Of a stretch of 64,000 bases of DNA, positions 51,184 through 63,124 are shown piece after piece. How positions within the stretch are numbered: the stretch's first letter is position 1; each line of letters starts with the position of its first letter. Under the pieces are notes generated by a model. The model was not told where the DNA came from. It searched no databases and saw nothing but the letters and a program-made list of their open reading frames with translations. The translations under genes and the position numbers were made by a program. Origin of the DNA: an uncultured Paracoccaceae bacterium (GTDB taxonomy: Bacteria > Pseudomonadota > Alphaproteobacteria > Rhodobacterales > Rhodobacteraceae); assembly GCA_947487205.1 (NCBI GenBank), contig CANKVU010000017.1, positions 55,895 to 119,894 on the forward strand. Direction: 5' to 3'.

Positions 51184-53589
51184 TTAGTGCGGCAGGCTTG
51201 CCGCGTTCTCGGCAGCCGCGGAGCGGGCCGCGCGTTCTGCATCGGCGGCCTCCTGCGCGGCTTCGTCCCACTCGACGGGTTCCGGCTCCCGTACGAGGGC
51301 GTATTTCAGCACCTCGTTCACATGACCGACGGGGATGATCTCCAGCCCCTCCTTCACGTTGTCCGGAATATCGGCGAGATCCTTCTGGTTCTCTTGCGGG
51401 ATGAGCACCGTCTTGATCCCGCCGCGCAATGCCGCGAGAAGCTTCTCCTTCAAGCCACCGATCGGCAGAGCGTTGCCCCGCAGGGTCACCTCGCCAGTCA
51501 TGGCGATGTCCTTGCGCACGGGGATCTGGGTCAGCACCGACACGATCGACGTTACCATGGCCAGCCCGGCGGACGGGCCGTCCTTCGGCGTCGCCCCCTC
51601 GGGGACGTGGACGTGGATGTCCAGCGTGTCGAACTTGGGCGGCTTCACCCCAATTCTGGGACTGATCGAGCGAACGAAGCTGGACGCGGCATCGATCGAT
51701 TCCTTCATCACGTCGCCGAGCGTCCCGGTGGTCTTCATCCGTCCCTTGCCCGGAAGGCGCAGGGCCTCGATGTGGAGAAGCTCGCCACCGACCGACGTGT
51801 AGGCCAGGCCGGTCACCGCGCCGATCTGATCCTCTTCTTCCGCCAGACCGTACCGGTGCTTGGGCACACCGAGATAGTCCGAGAGGTTCTCTGGCGTGAT
51901 CGTGACCTTCTCCGCCTCCTTCTTCACGATCTGGGTAGTCGCCTTGCGGGCGAGCTTCGCCAATTCGCGCTCCAGATTACGGACGCCCGCCTCGCGGGTA
52001 TAGGTCCGGATCACCTGATACAAAGCCTCGTCCGTGATCTCGAACTCACCCTTCTTCAAGCCGTGGTTCTTGATCTGCTTTCCGATCAGGTGGCGCCGGG
52101 CGATCTCGGCCTTCTCGTCCTCGGTGTAGCCGGCGAGCGGAATGATCTCCATCCGGTCGAGAAGCGGACCGGGCATGTTGTAGGAGTTCGCCGTGGTCAG
52201 GAACATCACGTTCGAGAGGTCGTATTCCACCTCTAGGTAATGATCGACGAAGGTCGAATTCTGCTCGGGGTCGAGCACCTCAAGCATTGCCGACGCCGGG
52301 TCGCCGCGGAAATCCTGCCCCATCTTGTCGATTTCATCCAACAGAATGAGCGGATTGGTCGTCTTTGCCTTCTTCAATGCCTGGATGATCTTGCCCGGCA
52401 TCGACCCGATATAGGTCCGGCGGTGGCCGCGGATTTCGCTTTCGTCGCGCACGCCGCCGAGCGAGATGCGGATGAATTCGCGTCCCGTTGCCCGAGCGAC
52501 CGATTTGCCGAGAGAGGTCTTGCCGACGCCCGGCGGCCCGACGAGGCACATGATCGGCCCCTTCAGCTTCTTCGAGCGCTGCTGGACCGCAAGATACTCG
52601 ACGATCCGTTCCTTCACCTTCTCGAGGCTGTAATGATCGTCGTCGAGCACTTTCTGCGCCCGGCCCAGATCCTTCTTGACGCGGGACTTGGTGCCCCACG
52701 GGATCGAGAGCATCCAGTCGAGGTAGTTGCGCACTACCGTCGCCTCGGCGGACATGGGCGACATGTTCTTGAGCTTCTTCAGCTCCGCCTCGGCCTTGTC
52801 CCGCGCCTCCTTCGACAGCTTCGTCTCGGAAATGCGCTTCTCCAGTTCGGCGACTTCACCCTCGCCGTCCTCTCCGTCACCCAGCTCCTTCTGGATCGCC
52901 TTCATCTGCTCGTTGAGATAATATTCGCGCTGCGTCCGCTCCATCTGGGACTTCACGCGCGTCTTGATCTTCTTCTCGACCTGCAGGACCGAGACTTCGC
53001 CCTGCATCAGGCCATAGACCCGTTCGAGCCGCTCGGCGATCTCCAGAGTCTCCAGCAGCTCCTGCTTCTGGCGCACCTCGACACCCAGATGGCCCGCCAC
53101 GAGATCGGCCAGCTTCGCGGGATCGCGGGTCTCGCCCACGGCGGCAAGCGCTTCCTCGGGGATATTCTTCTTCACCTTGGCGTAGCGCTCGAATTCCTCG
53201 CCCACAGACCGGAGAAGCGCGTTCACGGTATCCTCTTCGCCCATCGTCTCGACGAGCTCCTCGGCCTCGGCCTCGAAGAACGACTCGTTCTCGACGTATC
53301 CGGTAATCCGGACGCGCGCGCGCCCCTCGACCAGAACCTTCACGGTCCCGTCGGGCAGTTTCAGCAGCTGAAGGACGTTGGCCAGAACGCCGGTACGATA
53401 GATGCCGTCCGTATCGGGGTCGTCGACGCCGGGATCCACCTGGCTCGCCAGCAGAATCTGCTTGTCGTCGGCCATCACCTCCTCGAGCGCGCGCACCGAC
53501 CGTTCCCGGCCCACGAAGAGAGGGACGATCATGTGCGGGAATACGACGATGTCGCGCAGCGGCAGGACGGGATGGGTATGCTCGGTCAT
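51184..53589 (-). CDS. lon: ATP-dependent protease Lon
   Basis: [36 protein letters not shown]...[20 protein letters not shown]...[22 protein letters not shown]. Confidence 0.98.
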   Translation of the reverse strand: MTEHTHPVLPLRDIVVFPHMIVPLFVGRERSVRALEEVMADDKQILLASQVDPGVDDPDTDGIYRTGVLANVLQLLKLPDGTVKVLVEGRARVRITGYVENESFFEAEAEELVETMGEEDTVNALLRSVGEEFERYAKVKKNIPEEALAAVGETRDPAKLADLVAGHLGVEVRQKQELLETLEIAERLERVYGLMQGEVSVLQVEKKIKTRVKSQMERTQREYYLNEQMKAIQKELGDGEDGEGEVAELEKRISETKLSKEARDKAEAELKKLKNMSPMSAEATVVRNYLDWMLSIPWGTKSRVKKDLGRAQKVLDDDHYSLEKVKERIVEYLAVQQRSKKLKGPIMCLVGPPGVGKTSLGKSVARATGREFIRISLGGVRDESEIRGHRRTYIGSMPGKIIQALKKAKTTNPLILLDEIDKMGQDFRGDPASAMLEVLDPEQNSTFVDHYLEVEYDLSNVMFLTTANSYNMPGPLLDRMEIIPLAGYTEDEKAEIARRHLIGKQIKNHGLKKGEFEITDEALYQVIRTYTREAGVRNLERELAKLARKATTQIVKKEAEKVTITPENLSDYLGVPKHRYGLAEEEDQIGAVTGLAYTSVGGELLHIEALRLPGKGRMKTTGTLGDVMKESIDAASSFVRSISPRIGVKPPKFDTLDIHVHVPEGATPKDGPSAGLAMVTSIVSVLTQIPVRKDIAMTGEVTLRGNALPIGGLKEKLLAALRGGIKTVLIPQENQKDLADIPDNVKEGLEIIPVGHVNEVLKYALVREPEPVEWDEAAQEAADAERAARSAAAENAASLPH

Positions 53590-53831
53590 CTCATTATCCT
53601 TGTTGCAAGGGCGCCTCGGTCCCGCTCGGCGGCGACGCAATCGGCCCTTCGGTACAGCGATCATGTGGTAGGCGGACTGAGCCGGTTCAACCTCGCGCGA
53701 TCTCCTCGCTCGTCAGTGTGGAGCGGAGCGCGGCGATGGGCAAGCGCGTCGGGCCATCGTCGCGCCGGCGTCGCGACCGCGGGCCTCGGCCGGGCGCGTC
53801 GGACTCGTCAATGAGCCCGCAATCTCACGGC

Positions 53832-54959
53832 TCAAAGCGGGGGGATGTCGCCCTCGGTCCGGCGAGCATGGAACCCGCGTTCCCAATCGGCGAACCGCCC
53901 CTCCGCGATGGCCGCCCGCATCCCCTGCATGAGTTCCTGGAAATAGTGCAGGTTGTGCCAGGTCAGCAGCATTCCGGAGATCATTTCTCCAGCGCGAAAG
54001 ACGTGGTGGAGATAGGCGCGTGAATACGACCGACATGCCGGACAGGTGCATGTCTCGTCCAGCGGGCGGGGGTCGTCGGCGTGGCGGGCATTCTTCAGGT
54101 TCACCTGTCCCGCGCGGGTCCAGGCCTGCCCGGTCCGGCCAGACCGCGACGGCAGGACGCAATCCATCATGTCGATGCCGCGCTTCACGGCGCCCACGAT
54201 GTCGTCGGGCTTGCCCACACCCATGAGGTATCGCGGCCGGTCGACGGGCAGCATGTCGCATGCATGGTCGAGAACCCCGAACATCGCCTCCTGCCCCTCG
54301 CCCACGGCAAGGCCGCCGACCGCATATCCGTCGAACCCGATCCGGGTCAGCGCCGCGGCGCTTTCCTCGCGCAGTTCGCGGGTGACGCCGCCCTGCTGGA
54401 TGCCGAAGAGGGCGTGTCCGGGGCGGTCGCCGAAGGCGGCGCGCGACCGTTCGGCCCAGCGCATCGACAGGCGCATGGATTGAGCGACCCGGGCCTCGTC
54501 GGCCGGAAGCGCCGGACATTCGTCGAAGGCCATCACGATGTCGGCGCCCAGAAGGCGCTGGATCTCCATCGAGCGTTCAGGCGTCAGGTGGTGGCGCGAC
54601 CCATCGATGTGGCTGCGAAAGGTCACGCCCTCTTCGGTCAGCTTGCGCAGGTCGGCCAGGCTCATGACCTGGAACCCGCCCGAATCTGTCAGGATCGGCC
54701 GGTTCCAGTTCATGAACCGGTGCAAGCCGCCCAGCCGCGCGATCCGTTCCGCCCCGGGGCGCAGCATCAGATGGTACGTATTTCCCAACACGATGTCGGC
54801 ACCCGTCTCGCGCACGTTCTCGGGCAGCATCGCCTTGACCGTTCCGGCCGTGCCGACCGGCATGAACGCCGGGGTCCGCACCTCGCCGTTCGGGGTGGAG
54901 ATGAGCCCCGTCCGGGCGGAGCCGTCGGTGCCGTGGAGAGTGAAGCTGAACCGGTCCAT
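53832..54959 (-). CDS. tgt: tRNA-guanine transglycosylase
   Basis: [44 protein letters not shown]...[13 protein letters not shown]...[14 protein letters not shown]; CxCxxC zinc site. Start could also be 54968. Confidence 0.97.
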   Translation of the reverse strand: MDRFSFTLHGTDGSARTGLISTPNGEVRTPAFMPVGTAGTVKAMLPENVRETGADIVLGNTYHLMLRPGAERIARLGGLHRFMNWNRPILTDSGGFQVMSLADLRKLTEEGVTFRSHIDGSRHHLTPERSMEIQRLLGADIVMAFDECPALPADEARVAQSMRLSMRWAERSRAAFGDRPGHALFGIQQGGVTRELREESAAALTRIGFDGYAVGGLAVGEGQEAMFGVLDHACDMLPVDRPRYLMGVGKPDDIVGAVKRGIDMMDCVLPSRSGRTGQAWTRAGQVNLKNARHADDPRPLDETCTCPACRSYSRAYLHHVFRAGEMISGMLLTWHNLHYFQELMQGMRAAIAEGRFADWERGFHARRTEGDIPPL

Positions 54960-55198
54960 CGGTGTCATCTGGCCGAATGGCGCACCGCTGGCAAGCGCGA
55001 GCCCCTCCCCGGCATCGGTCGCCGTGACGATCGGCCCCAACACCCCCGTGGTCCTGTCCGCCGCCCGCCATGCACCGCTTGCCAGAGCCGAAGAGCGGGC
55101 CCCCGGACAATCTGCTCCGCATCTATGCGGGCGCCAGACCTTTTGCCTTCGCCGCCGGTCCGTGGCACATGAGCGCCGGTGTCGAAGAGGAGAGTGCC

Positions 55199-56602
55199 AT
55201 GACCGAGCCCCTGCGCCTGGGCTGGGAGGAATGGGTCGCCCTGCCCGATCTTGGGCTGCCCGCGCTCAAGGCGAAGATCGATACCGGTGCGAAGACATCG
55301 GCGCTCCACGCTTTCGAGATCGAGCCGTTCGGCCCCGCCGCGCGGCCCAAGGTCCGCTTCCTCATGTATCCGGTTCCGAACCGGCCGGACCTTGCGATCC
55401 CGTGTTCGGCGCCGGTGCTCGACCGGCGCGAAGTGATCTCGTCGAACGGCGAGGCCGAACTGCGCTATGTCATCGAGACGCGGATGAAGATGGGCGACCG
55501 CATCTGGCCGGCCGAGGTCACACTGACCGATCGCGGCTCCATGCAGTACCGGATGCTGATCGGGCGCCAGGGCATTCCCGACGACGCGGTCGTCGCGCCG
55601 CAGGACAGTTTCTGTCAGCCGCAAATCGGCTACGACGTCTATACCACCACGCGGGTCCGGGAAGTCGCACCGGATCGGGCGCTCCGCATCGCCGTGTTGA
55701 GCCGGGAGGCCAGCAACTACTCCACCCGCCGCCTGGTGGAAGAAGGCGAGGCGCGCGGTCACACCGTCGAGGTGATCGACACGCTGCGCTGCTACATGAC
55801 CCTCAATCCGCTGGCGCCGGACATCCATTACGACGGCAAGCGCCTGCCGCGCTACGACGCGGTGATCCCGCGTGTCGGCGCCTCGATCACCCCCTACGGC
55901 ACCGCGATCGTGCGTCAGTTCGAGACGATCGGGACCTGGGCCCTGAACGGGTCCGCCGGAATCACGGCGAGCCGGGACAAGCTTCATGCCCACCAGATCC
56001 TCGCGCGGCAGAAGATCGGCATGCCGGTCACCGCCTTCGCCTCCTCCCCCAAGGACACGACGAACCTGATCGGGATCGTCGGATCGGTGCCCCTGATCGT
56101 GAAGCTGCTGGAATCCACGCAGGGCAAGGGCGTGGTTCTCGCCGAGACGAAACAGGCGGCCGAAAGCGTGATCGACGCCTTCCGCGGCCTTCGCGCGAAC
56201 TTTCTCGTCCAACAATTCGTCAAGGAGGCCAACGGCGAAGACATACGCTGCATCGTCATGGGCGGCCGGGTGGAGGCCTCGATCAAGCGTACCGCCGCAC
56301 CGGGGGAGTTCCGGTCGAACCTGCACATGGGCGGCAGCGCAGCGCCCGCCAGGATCACGAAGCTGGAGCGGGAGACGGCGATCCGGGCGGCCCGTGCCTT
56401 CGGGCTGGGATTCGCGGGCGTCGACCTCCTGCGGTCCGCCGACGGACCGAAGGTGCTCGAGGTCAATTCCTCCCCCGGTCTCGAAGGCGCCGAAAAGGCC
56501 AGCGGCAAGAACCTCTGCGCCGCGCTCTACGACATGATAGAGAAACGCGTCCGCCCCGCACCGGCGCGAAAGTCCCGGCGCAGCCGCAGCCCCGCGGTCT
56601 GA
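55199..56602 (+). CDS. Fusion of RimB-like (ATP-dependent zinc protease family) and RimK-like ATP-grasp glutamate ligase
   Basis: N-term [39 protein letters not shown]... (Zn_protease family), C-term [39 protein letters not shown]...[18 protein letters not shown]...[28 protein letters not shown] (RimK). Confidence 0.9.
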   Translation: MTEPLRLGWEEWVALPDLGLPALKAKIDTGAKTSALHAFEIEPFGPAARPKVRFLMYPVPNRPDLAIPCSAPVLDRREVISSNGEAELRYVIETRMKMGDRIWPAEVTLTDRGSMQYRMLIGRQGIPDDAVVAPQDSFCQPQIGYDVYTTTRVREVAPDRALRIAVLSREASNYSTRRLVEEGEARGHTVEVIDTLRCYMTLNPLAPDIHYDGKRLPRYDAVIPRVGASITPYGTAIVRQFETIGTWALNGSAGITASRDKLHAHQILARQKIGMPVTAFASSPKDTTNLIGIVGSVPLIVKLLESTQGKGVVLAETKQAAESVIDAFRGLRANFLVQQFVKEANGEDIRCIVMGGRVEASIKRTAAPGEFRSNLHMGGSAAPARITKLERETAIRAARAFGLGFAGVDLLRSADGPKVLEVNSSPGLEGAEKASGKNLCAALYDMIEKRVRPAPARKSRRSRSPAV

Positions 56603-56666
56603 TCCCGCGGCCTCCGTTCCCATCGGCGCGCGGGACGCCGCGACCTCAGGTACCGGATACACCGCC

Positions 56667-58325
56667 ATGACGTTGCTGAGATTCGCGATCGCCTGCCTCG
56701 TCTGCCTGCTGGCAGCCCCGCCCCTGGGCGCTCAGGATGCGGGGGGCTCTCCGCCGGGCACCTATTTTCCCGCGCCCGTACTCAACGCCGGGCTGGGGCA
56801 GCGACCCGACCGGGTGGATCTCGCCACCCCCCAGGGCGCGATCGAAAGCTTCCTGGACGCGATCGAGCGCGACGACGCGCGGGCCGCCGCTCATGTCCTG
56901 AACCTCAACGAATTGCCGCCCGACGCACAGGCGGAGCGGGGACCGGAGCTCGCCCGGCAGCTTGCCACGGTGCTCCACCGTCGCGCGGTCCTGAGCTGGC
57001 GTACCCTTCTCGAACGGCCCGACGCGCTCGACGCGCGGCAGAGCAGCTCGGTCGCCATGGCCGGAGAGCCGCGCCGCTCGATCCTCCTCGGGGTTCTCGA
57101 CGAAGGCGCACGGGAAGCGGCAATCCGCCTCAACCGGGTCCGCCCGGAGGGAGAAGAGCCCGTCTGGGTCTTCTCGGAACGCACCGTCGCGCAGATCCCG
57201 GCGCTCGACGAACGCTACGGGCCCACGGTGTTGGAGCGCGCCCTGCCCGACTGGACGACGGAGCCGACGCGCCTCGGTCCCAGCCTGTGGACCGCGGCCG
57301 GTTTCCCGGTGATCGTCCTCGCATCCTGGGCCACGGGCTGGATCACGTGGCGGATCTTCCACTGGCTTTACGCCCGCGCAGAACGCTACTGGATACGGGT
57401 GGCGCTCGAATCGGTCCGCTGGCCCTCGATCATCGTCGCCTCGACCTCCATGATCCTGTTCCTGTCGCTCGACGTCTTCGCTGTCTCGGGCCCGGTCGCC
57501 TCGATCCTGACGCCGACGATCCTTGTCGGGTATGTCGTCGCGGTGATGATGTTCGGCATGTCGGCGCTCGATACCGCGCTGAATCGAATCGTGACGTTCG
57601 ATTCCGGGCGCCTGGCCGATCCCGAGAATTCCACCGTCCGCACGCAGGCGACGCTGATGACCGCGGCGCGGCGGGCGCTGATCGTGGCCGGCGTGATCGT
57701 CGGGGCGAGCATCGTGCTGGCCTCGGCCAACATCTATCGCTCGCTGGGCTTCTCCCTCCTGGCCTCGGCGGGGGCGGTGACGCTAATTCTGGGCTTTGCC
57801 GCGCGGCACGTGCTGGGCAACATCCTCGCCTCGCTGCAAATCGCGATCAACCGCTCCGCCCGGATCGGCGACCGCATCGTCTTCGAAGGCGATTTCGTCA
57901 CCGTCGAGCGCATCCATTTCACCTACATCCAGCTCAAGACGATGAAGGACAACCGGCTCGTCGTGCCCGTGAGCACCTTCGTGCAGGACAAGTTCGAGAA
58001 CTGGTCCATGGAGGACGGCGGCATGACCTGCCACGTCCCGATGACCTTCGCGCAGACGGCGGATCTGGACGTGATGGAGTCTCGCTTCTTCGACCTCGTC
58101 GAGCAGGAGCCGCTCATTCCCGACAAGACCACCGCCAGCATGTGGGTGATGTCGCAGGATGCCCTGGGGGTGAAGGTCCGCTTCCAGTTCCGCGTGGAAT
58201 CGCCTGCGGAAACCTGGACCACCGAGCGCCGCCTTCAGCGGCGGCTGCAACGGGCCGCGCAGGAACTGGCCCAAGAGAGCGGCACGCCCATCCTTCCCCA
58301 GGCGGCGGCGAATGCCGATGGTTGA
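56667..58325 (+). CDS. MscS-family mechanosensitive ion channel with periplasmic N-terminal domain
   Basis: Signal peptide, then TMs and ASAGAVTLILGFAARHVLGNILASLQIAINRSARIGDRIVFEGDFVTVERIHFTYIQLKTMKDNRLVVPVSTF. Confidence 0.92.
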   Translation: MTLLRFAIACLVCLLAAPPLGAQDAGGSPPGTYFPAPVLNAGLGQRPDRVDLATPQGAIESFLDAIERDDARAAAHVLNLNELPPDAQAERGPELARQLATVLHRRAVLSWRTLLERPDALDARQSSSVAMAGEPRRSILLGVLDEGAREAAIRLNRVRPEGEEPVWVFSERTVAQIPALDERYGPTVLERALPDWTTEPTRLGPSLWTAAGFPVIVLASWATGWITWRIFHWLYARAERYWIRVALESVRWPSIIVASTSMILFLSLDVFAVSGPVASILTPTILVGYVVAVMMFGMSALDTALNRIVTFDSGRLADPENSTVRTQATLMTAARRALIVAGVIVGASIVLASANIYRSLGFSLLASAGAVTLILGFAARHVLGNILASLQIAINRSARIGDRIVFEGDFVTVERIHFTYIQLKTMKDNRLVVPVSTFVQDKFENWSMEDGGMTCHVPMTFAQTADLDVMESRFFDLVEQEPLIPDKTTASMWVMSQDALGVKVRFQFRVESPAETWTTERRLQRRLQRAAQELAQESGTPILPQAAANADG

Positions 58326-58347
58326 GGCTCTGGACGCGGCAGGTGCG

Positions 58348-58386
58348 TCTTCTTATGTATCTTGTGGCCATTCTGAAGGAACCGTC
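58348..58386 (+). promoter_or_regulatory. Shared motif copy 2 (upstream of sufT): TCTTCTTATGTATC-N13-GAAGGAACCGTC
   Basis: Matches the msrB upstream copy with an identical 13-nt spacer; here GAAGGA also acts as SD immediately before ATG. Confidence 0.45.
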
Positions 58387-58746
58387 ATGTCCCAGACAGA
58401 CCAGCTCGAGGGCGCGCCGCTGATCAAGCCGTCCTCAACCGACCACCCTTTGCACGAGCAGGTGGTCGAGGCATGCCGCTCGGTCTACGACCCCGAGATC
58501 CCGGTCAATATCTACGATCTGGGCCTCGTCTACACGATCGAGATCAGCGCCGAGAACGACGTCGACGTGACGATGACCCTGACCGCCCCGGGATGCCCGG
58601 TCGCCGGGGAAATGCCGGGATGGGTGGCCGAGGCGATCGAGCCCCTGCCGGGCGTGCGGCAGGTCGACGTGCAGATCACCTGGGACCCGCCCTGGGGCAT
58701 GGACATGATGACCGACGAGGCGCGGCTGGAACTGGGCTTCATGTGA
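58387..58746 (+). CDS. sufT: SUF system Fe-S cluster assembly protein SufT-like (DUF59/MIP18 family)
   Basis: VVEACRSVYDPEIPVNIYDLGLVYTIEISAENDVDVTMTLTAPGCPVAGEMPGWV...VDVQITWDPPWGMDMMTDEARLELGFM. Confidence 0.92.
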   Translation: MSQTDQLEGAPLIKPSSTDHPLHEQVVEACRSVYDPEIPVNIYDLGLVYTIEISAENDVDVTMTLTAPGCPVAGEMPGWVAEAIEPLPGVRQVDVQITWDPPWGMDMMTDEARLELGFM

Positions 58747-58786
58747 TCCCCACGCGCCCCGGTGCGCGACAGGGAAGGCCGTCGAG

Positions 58787-58819
58787 GGGGCGGCGCGGAG
58801 CGATCCGCGCCGCCCCTTT
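58787..58819 (+). terminator. Rho-independent terminator downstream of sufT
   Basis: GGGGCGGCGCGGA-GCGA-TCCGCGCCGCCCC-TTT: perfect 13 bp stem with a GNRA-type loop. Confidence 0.85.
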
Positions 58820-58949
58820 GCGTGTCGGAACACCGGCCGCTCCGGACCGGCTTGCCGCGGCGTGTCATCGCGCCGTAACCCTTCGGTCACGGAACCGAGA
58901 TCCGTCCGGCCCATGGCTGATCGGGTCGATACTCAGAAAGGAGTTCTTC

Positions 58950-60161
58950 ATGCCGATCCGCATCCTGCTACTTCCGGCTGCGTTGCTCGCCGCCGCCCCG
59001 GCCCTCGCCCAAGAGGGCGGAGTGGATTACGGGCCGCGACCCGGATACCTCGTGGGCAAGCTCGAGGACGGATCCCTCAAGGACGAACTCATGTCGTGCC
59101 TGGGACAATCCGGGAGCCCGACGAAGTTCTCCATCGGCCATCGCGGCGCGCCGCTCATGTTCCCCGAGCATACCGAGGAGTCGAACCGGGCCGCCGCCAC
59201 GATGGGGGCCGGCATCCTGGAATGCGACGTGACCTTTACCTCCGACCGGGAACTGGTCTGCCGCCACGCGCAGAACGACCTGCACACGACGACGAACATC
59301 CTGACGACCGACCTCGCCCGGAAATGCACGACACCCTTCTCTCCCGCCGGGGACGGGGCGGATGCGACGGCCGAGTGCCGCACCTCGGACGTCACGCTCG
59401 ACGAGTTTCTTACCCTCGTGCCCAAGATGGACAGCTTCGATGCCGCAGCGACCACGGCAGAGGATTTCCAGGGCGGCGTCGCCCCGTGGCGGACCACGCT
59501 CTATTCAGACGGCGCACACCTTCTGACCCATGCCGGGTCGATCGAACTCTTCGACAGCCTCGGAGCCGATTTCACGCCCGAACTGAAGGCGCCGGCGGTC
59601 GAGATGCCGTTCGACGGCTACAGCCAGGAGGCTTACGCCCAGGCCCTTATCGACGAGTACAAGCAGGCCGGAATCGACCCATCCCGCGTCTGGCCGCAGA
59701 GCTTCGCGCTGGAGGATGTCCGCTACTGGATCGAGAACGAGCCCGAATTCGGCCGGCAGGCCGTCTATCTGATGGACGAGGACGAAACGGTCAAGGGCTA
59801 CGATCCGAACGATCCCGACACCTGGCCCCAGCCCATGGCCGAGTTGAAGGAGATGGGGGTGAACTACATCGCGCCCCCGATCTGGATGCTGCTGACGCTG
59901 GAGGAGGGGCGGATGGTTCCTTCGGCGCTGGCCAGGGAGGCCAAGGCGGCGGGGCTGGAGATGATCGCCTGGTCGCTCGAGCGGTCCGGGCCGCTGACGG
60001 ATGGCGGCGGCTGGTACTTCCAGTCCGTCTCGGAGGTTATCGACGGCGCCGAGGATTACCTCAACGTCGCCGATGTCCTGGCCCAGGATGTTGGCGTTTC
60101 AGGCATCTTCTCGGACTGGCCGTCCACGGTCACCTTCTACGCCAATTGCAAGGGGCTCTGA
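58950..60161 (+). CDS. Periplasmic glycerophosphodiester phosphodiesterase family protein
   Basis: Signal peptide MPIRILLLPAALLAAAPALAQ; SIGHRGAPLMFPEHTEESNRAAATMGAGILECDVTFTSDRELVCRHA. Confidence 0.92.
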   Translation: MPIRILLLPAALLAAAPALAQEGGVDYGPRPGYLVGKLEDGSLKDELMSCLGQSGSPTKFSIGHRGAPLMFPEHTEESNRAAATMGAGILECDVTFTSDRELVCRHAQNDLHTTTNILTTDLARKCTTPFSPAGDGADATAECRTSDVTLDEFLTLVPKMDSFDAAATTAEDFQGGVAPWRTTLYSDGAHLLTHAGSIELFDSLGADFTPELKAPAVEMPFDGYSQEAYAQALIDEYKQAGIDPSRVWPQSFALEDVRYWIENEPEFGRQAVYLMDEDETVKGYDPNDPDTWPQPMAELKEMGVNYIAPPIWMLLTLEEGRMVPSALAREAKAAGLEMIAWSLERSGPLTDGGGWYFQSVSEVIDGAEDYLNVADVLAQDVGVSGIFSDWPSTVTFYANCKGL

Positions 60162-60217
60162 TCGCCCGCCTTTGCATATGCGGCGGGCGGCCCTGCGACC
60201 GCCCGTTCGCTTGACTC

Positions 60218-61024
60218 TTATCCTTTCAGGAAATCGACCAGGTCGCGGTTGAGCATTTCGGCATGGGTCGCCGTCAGGCCATGCGGAGCGCCGTCGTATT
60301 CCTTCAACGTGGATTTCCGGATCGCGGCGGCGGCGGCGCGGCCCGACGTGTCGATCGGGACGATATCGTCCCCCGTGCCGTGTACGACCAGCGTGGGTAT
60401 GTCGAACTTCTCGACGTCCGGGCGCAGATCGGTGTGTCCGAAGGCGTCGATGCAATCCAGCGTCGCCTTCGGAGACGCCATCATCGCCATGTTCCACGTC
60501 CAGTCGAGCGTCGCCTCCCCGGCCTTGCCGCCATAGAAGCCCGGGAAAAAATCCTTCATGAAGCCCGGCCGGTCTTTCCTGATGCCGTCCTTCATCTGCC
60601 CGAACACGCTCTCGTCGACACCATTCTTGTTGTCGCCGGTCTTCTTCATGAACGGCGCGATCGACGAAACCAGCACCGCCTGGCGCAACTTGGCCGTCCC
60701 GTGGCGGCCGATGAAGCGCGCGACCTCGCCCCCGCCCATCGAAAACCCGCAGATCGTCGCGTCCCGCAGGTCGAGAGCCGTGATGACGCTGTTCAGGTCG
60801 TCGGCCATCGTGTCGTAATCGTATCCCTGGAACGGCTGGCCCGACCGTCCGAAGCCACGCCGGTCATAAGCGATGACGCGAAAGCCCGCCTCGGTCAGCG
60901 CGAGCGCCTGATGTTCCCAGCTGTCGGCGTTCAGCGGCCACCCGTGGATCAGCACCACCGGGCGGCCCTGCCCCCAATCCTTGACGTAGAGTTCGGTCTT
61001 GTCCGCGGTCTGAACGATGGGCAT
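60218..61024 (-). CDS. Alpha/beta hydrolase (non-heme chloroperoxidase-like)
   Basis: [77 protein letters not shown]...[17 protein letters not shown]. Confidence 0.94.
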   Translation of the reverse strand: MPIVQTADKTELYVKDWGQGRPVVLIHGWPLNADSWEHQALALTEAGFRVIAYDRRGFGRSGQPFQGYDYDTMADDLNSVITALDLRDATICGFSMGGGEVARFIGRHGTAKLRQAVLVSSIAPFMKKTGDNKNGVDESVFGQMKDGIRKDRPGFMKDFFPGFYGGKAGEATLDWTWNMAMMASPKATLDCIDAFGHTDLRPDVEKFDIPTLVVHGTGDDIVPIDTSGRAAAAAIRKSTLKEYDGAPHGLTATHAEMLNRDLVDFLKG

Positions 61025-61191
61025 CGGTCTGCTCCTTCCCTTCGGGTCGGACCACCAACACCGTAGCCGGGGCGCCGTTCCGTCGCGGGCCGGTCCGGCG
61101 CCCGGCGCGGGACGCAGCGCCGGACCGGCTTGGCAAATCCGGCATGGGCTGTCACAGACGCGGTCGTCTCGACCACGAGGGAAGAACGGCG

Positions 61192-61911
61192 ATGATCCTC
61201 TATCCGGCGATCGACCTGAAGGACGGCCAATGCGTGCGCCTGCTCCGGGGCGACATGAACGCGGCCACCGTCTTTGGCGAGGACCCGGCCGCGCAGGCGA
61301 CGACGTTCCAGAATGCGGGCTGCGAATGGCTGCACCTCGTCGATCTGAACGGGGCCTTCGCGGGCCGTCCCGTGAACGGCGCCGCGGTCGAGGCGATCCT
61401 TGCGCGGGTCGATGTCCCCGCCCAGCTCGGCGGCGGCATCCGAGACATGGAGACGATCGAGGCGTGGCTCGACAAGGGCCTGGCAAGGGTGATCCTCGGC
61501 ACCGTCGCGGTGGAGGATCCCGCGCTCGTGCGCCGTGCCGCGCGGGCCCATCCGGGCCGCATCGCCGTCGGACTCGATGCGCGGGCTGGCAAGGTCGCAA
61601 CGCGCGGCTGGGCGGAGGCGACCGATCGCGACGCGCTCGACATCGCGCGGGAGTTCGAAGACGCGGGCGTGGCCGCCATCATCTATACCGACATCGACCG
61701 CGACGGCGCCATGGGAGGGCCGAATGTTCCGGCGACGGAGGCGCTCGCCCGGGCCGTCTCGATCCCCGTCATCGCCAGCGGCGGCGTCTCCTCCCTCGAC
61801 GATCTGGTCACTCTCCGCGATACCGGCGTCATCGCCGGCGCGATCTCCGGCCGTGCGCTCTATGACGGGGCGCTGGACCTGGGGTCTGCCCTCGCGGCGC
61901 TGCGCCGCTAG
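61192..61911 (+). CDS. hisA: Phosphoribosylformimino-5-aminoimidazole carboxamide ribotide isomerase
   Basis: [29 protein letters not shown]...[15 protein letters not shown]...[14 protein letters not shown]. Confidence 0.97.
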   Translation: MILYPAIDLKDGQCVRLLRGDMNAATVFGEDPAAQATTFQNAGCEWLHLVDLNGAFAGRPVNGAAVEAILARVDVPAQLGGGIRDMETIEAWLDKGLARVILGTVAVEDPALVRRAARAHPGRIAVGLDARAGKVATRGWAEATDRDALDIAREFEDAGVAAIIYTDIDRDGAMGGPNVPATEALARAVSIPVIASGGVSSLDDLVTLRDTGVIAGAISGRALYDGALDLGSALAALRR

Positions 61912-62051
61912 CCCGCCGCTCCTGTGGACCTTCGCAGTCCCCAGAAATGTCCGCGATCCAGGCCCCCAACCCAGTTCGTCGCGGCGGAAAGTCATCGCGG
62001 GAACACCGTCTTCCTCTTCCCCCTCGGGCACGCCCGCGATACGACCGCTCC

Positions 62052-62813
62052 ATGCTGAAGACCCGCATCATCCCCTGCCTCGACGTGGCCGACGGCCGCG
62101 TGGTCAAGGGCATCAACTTCGTGGACCTTCGCGATGCCGGCGACCCGGTGGAGGCCGCAAAGGCCTATGACGCGGCTGGCGCGGACGAGCTCTGCTTCCT
62201 CGACATCCATGCCACGCACGAGAACCGCGGGACGATGTTCGACCTGGCCCGCCGCACGGCCGAGCATTGCTTCATGCCGCTGACGGTGGGGGGCGGCGTC
62301 CGCACGCCGGACGACGTGCGCAATCTGCTGCTCGCCGGCGCCGACAAGGTCAGCTTCAATTCCGCGGCGGTCGCTGATCCCGATGTCGTCGCGCGCGCCG
62401 CCGCCCGGTTCGGCGCGCAGTGCATCGTGGTGGCCATCGACGCCAAGACCGTCGCCCCGGGGAGGTGGGAGATCTTCACGCATGGGGGCCGGAGACCCAC
62501 CGGCATCGACGCGGTGCAGTTCGCGCAGACCGTGGTCGCCAAGGGCGCCGGAGAGCTCCTGCTGACATCGATGGACCGCGATGGCACACGGTCGGGATTC
62601 AACCTGCCCCTTACCCGGGCGATCTCGGACGCCGTTCCGGTGCCCGTCATCGCCTCGGGTGGCGTCGGAACCCTCGACCACCTGGTCGAGGGCGTGCAGG
62701 AGGGCGGCGCCTCGGCGGTGCTGGCCGCCTCGATCTTCCACTTTGGCGAATTCACCATCGCGGAGGCGAAGGCGCACATGGCCAGTGCCGGCATTCCCGT
62801 GAGGCCCGCATGA
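62052..62813 (+). CDS. hisF: Imidazole glycerol phosphate synthase cyclase subunit
   Basis: [52 protein letters not shown]...[31 protein letters not shown]. Confidence 0.98.
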   Translation: MLKTRIIPCLDVADGRVVKGINFVDLRDAGDPVEAAKAYDAAGADELCFLDIHATHENRGTMFDLARRTAEHCFMPLTVGGGVRTPDDVRNLLLAGADKVSFNSAAVADPDVVARAAARFGAQCIVVAIDAKTVAPGRWEIFTHGGRRPTGIDAVQFAQTVVAKGAGELLLTSMDRDGTRSGFNLPLTRAISDAVPVPVIASGGVGTLDHLVEGVQEGGASAVLAASIFHFGEFTIAEAKAHMASAGIPVRPA

Positions 62814-63124
62814 GCGACCGTGCCCTCGATCGCCTTGCCGCCACGATCGCCCGGCGCCGCGATGCCGCGCCGGGGTCGAGCTGGACGGCGACCCTGTTGG
62901 CCAGTGGACCGGAGAAATGCGCCGAAAAGTTTGGCGAAGAGGCGATAGAGGCGGTGATCGAGGCGGTCCGGGGCGACCGCGTGCGGCTGACGGCCGAGGC
63001 GGCCGATGTCCTCTACCATCTGCTGGTCATGTGCGCGTCCCGCGGCGTGTCGTTGGCCGAAATCGAGCGGGAACTGTCCCGACGGGAAGGGGAATCGGGC
63101 CTGTCGGAGAAGGCCCGACGCTAG
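62810..63124 (+). CDS. hisE: Phosphoribosyl-ATP pyrophosphatase
   Basis: [48 protein letters not shown]...[11 protein letters not shown]. Confidence 0.96.
   Translation: MSDRALDRLAATIARRRDAAPGSSWTATLLASGPEKCAEKFGEEAIEAVIEAVRGDRVRLTAEAADVLYHLLVMCASRGVSLAEIERELSRREGESGLSEKARR

Noticed and set aside
52240-53814. 524 aa plus-strand ORF over lon
   Set aside because: Antisense to lon, which is unambiguous.
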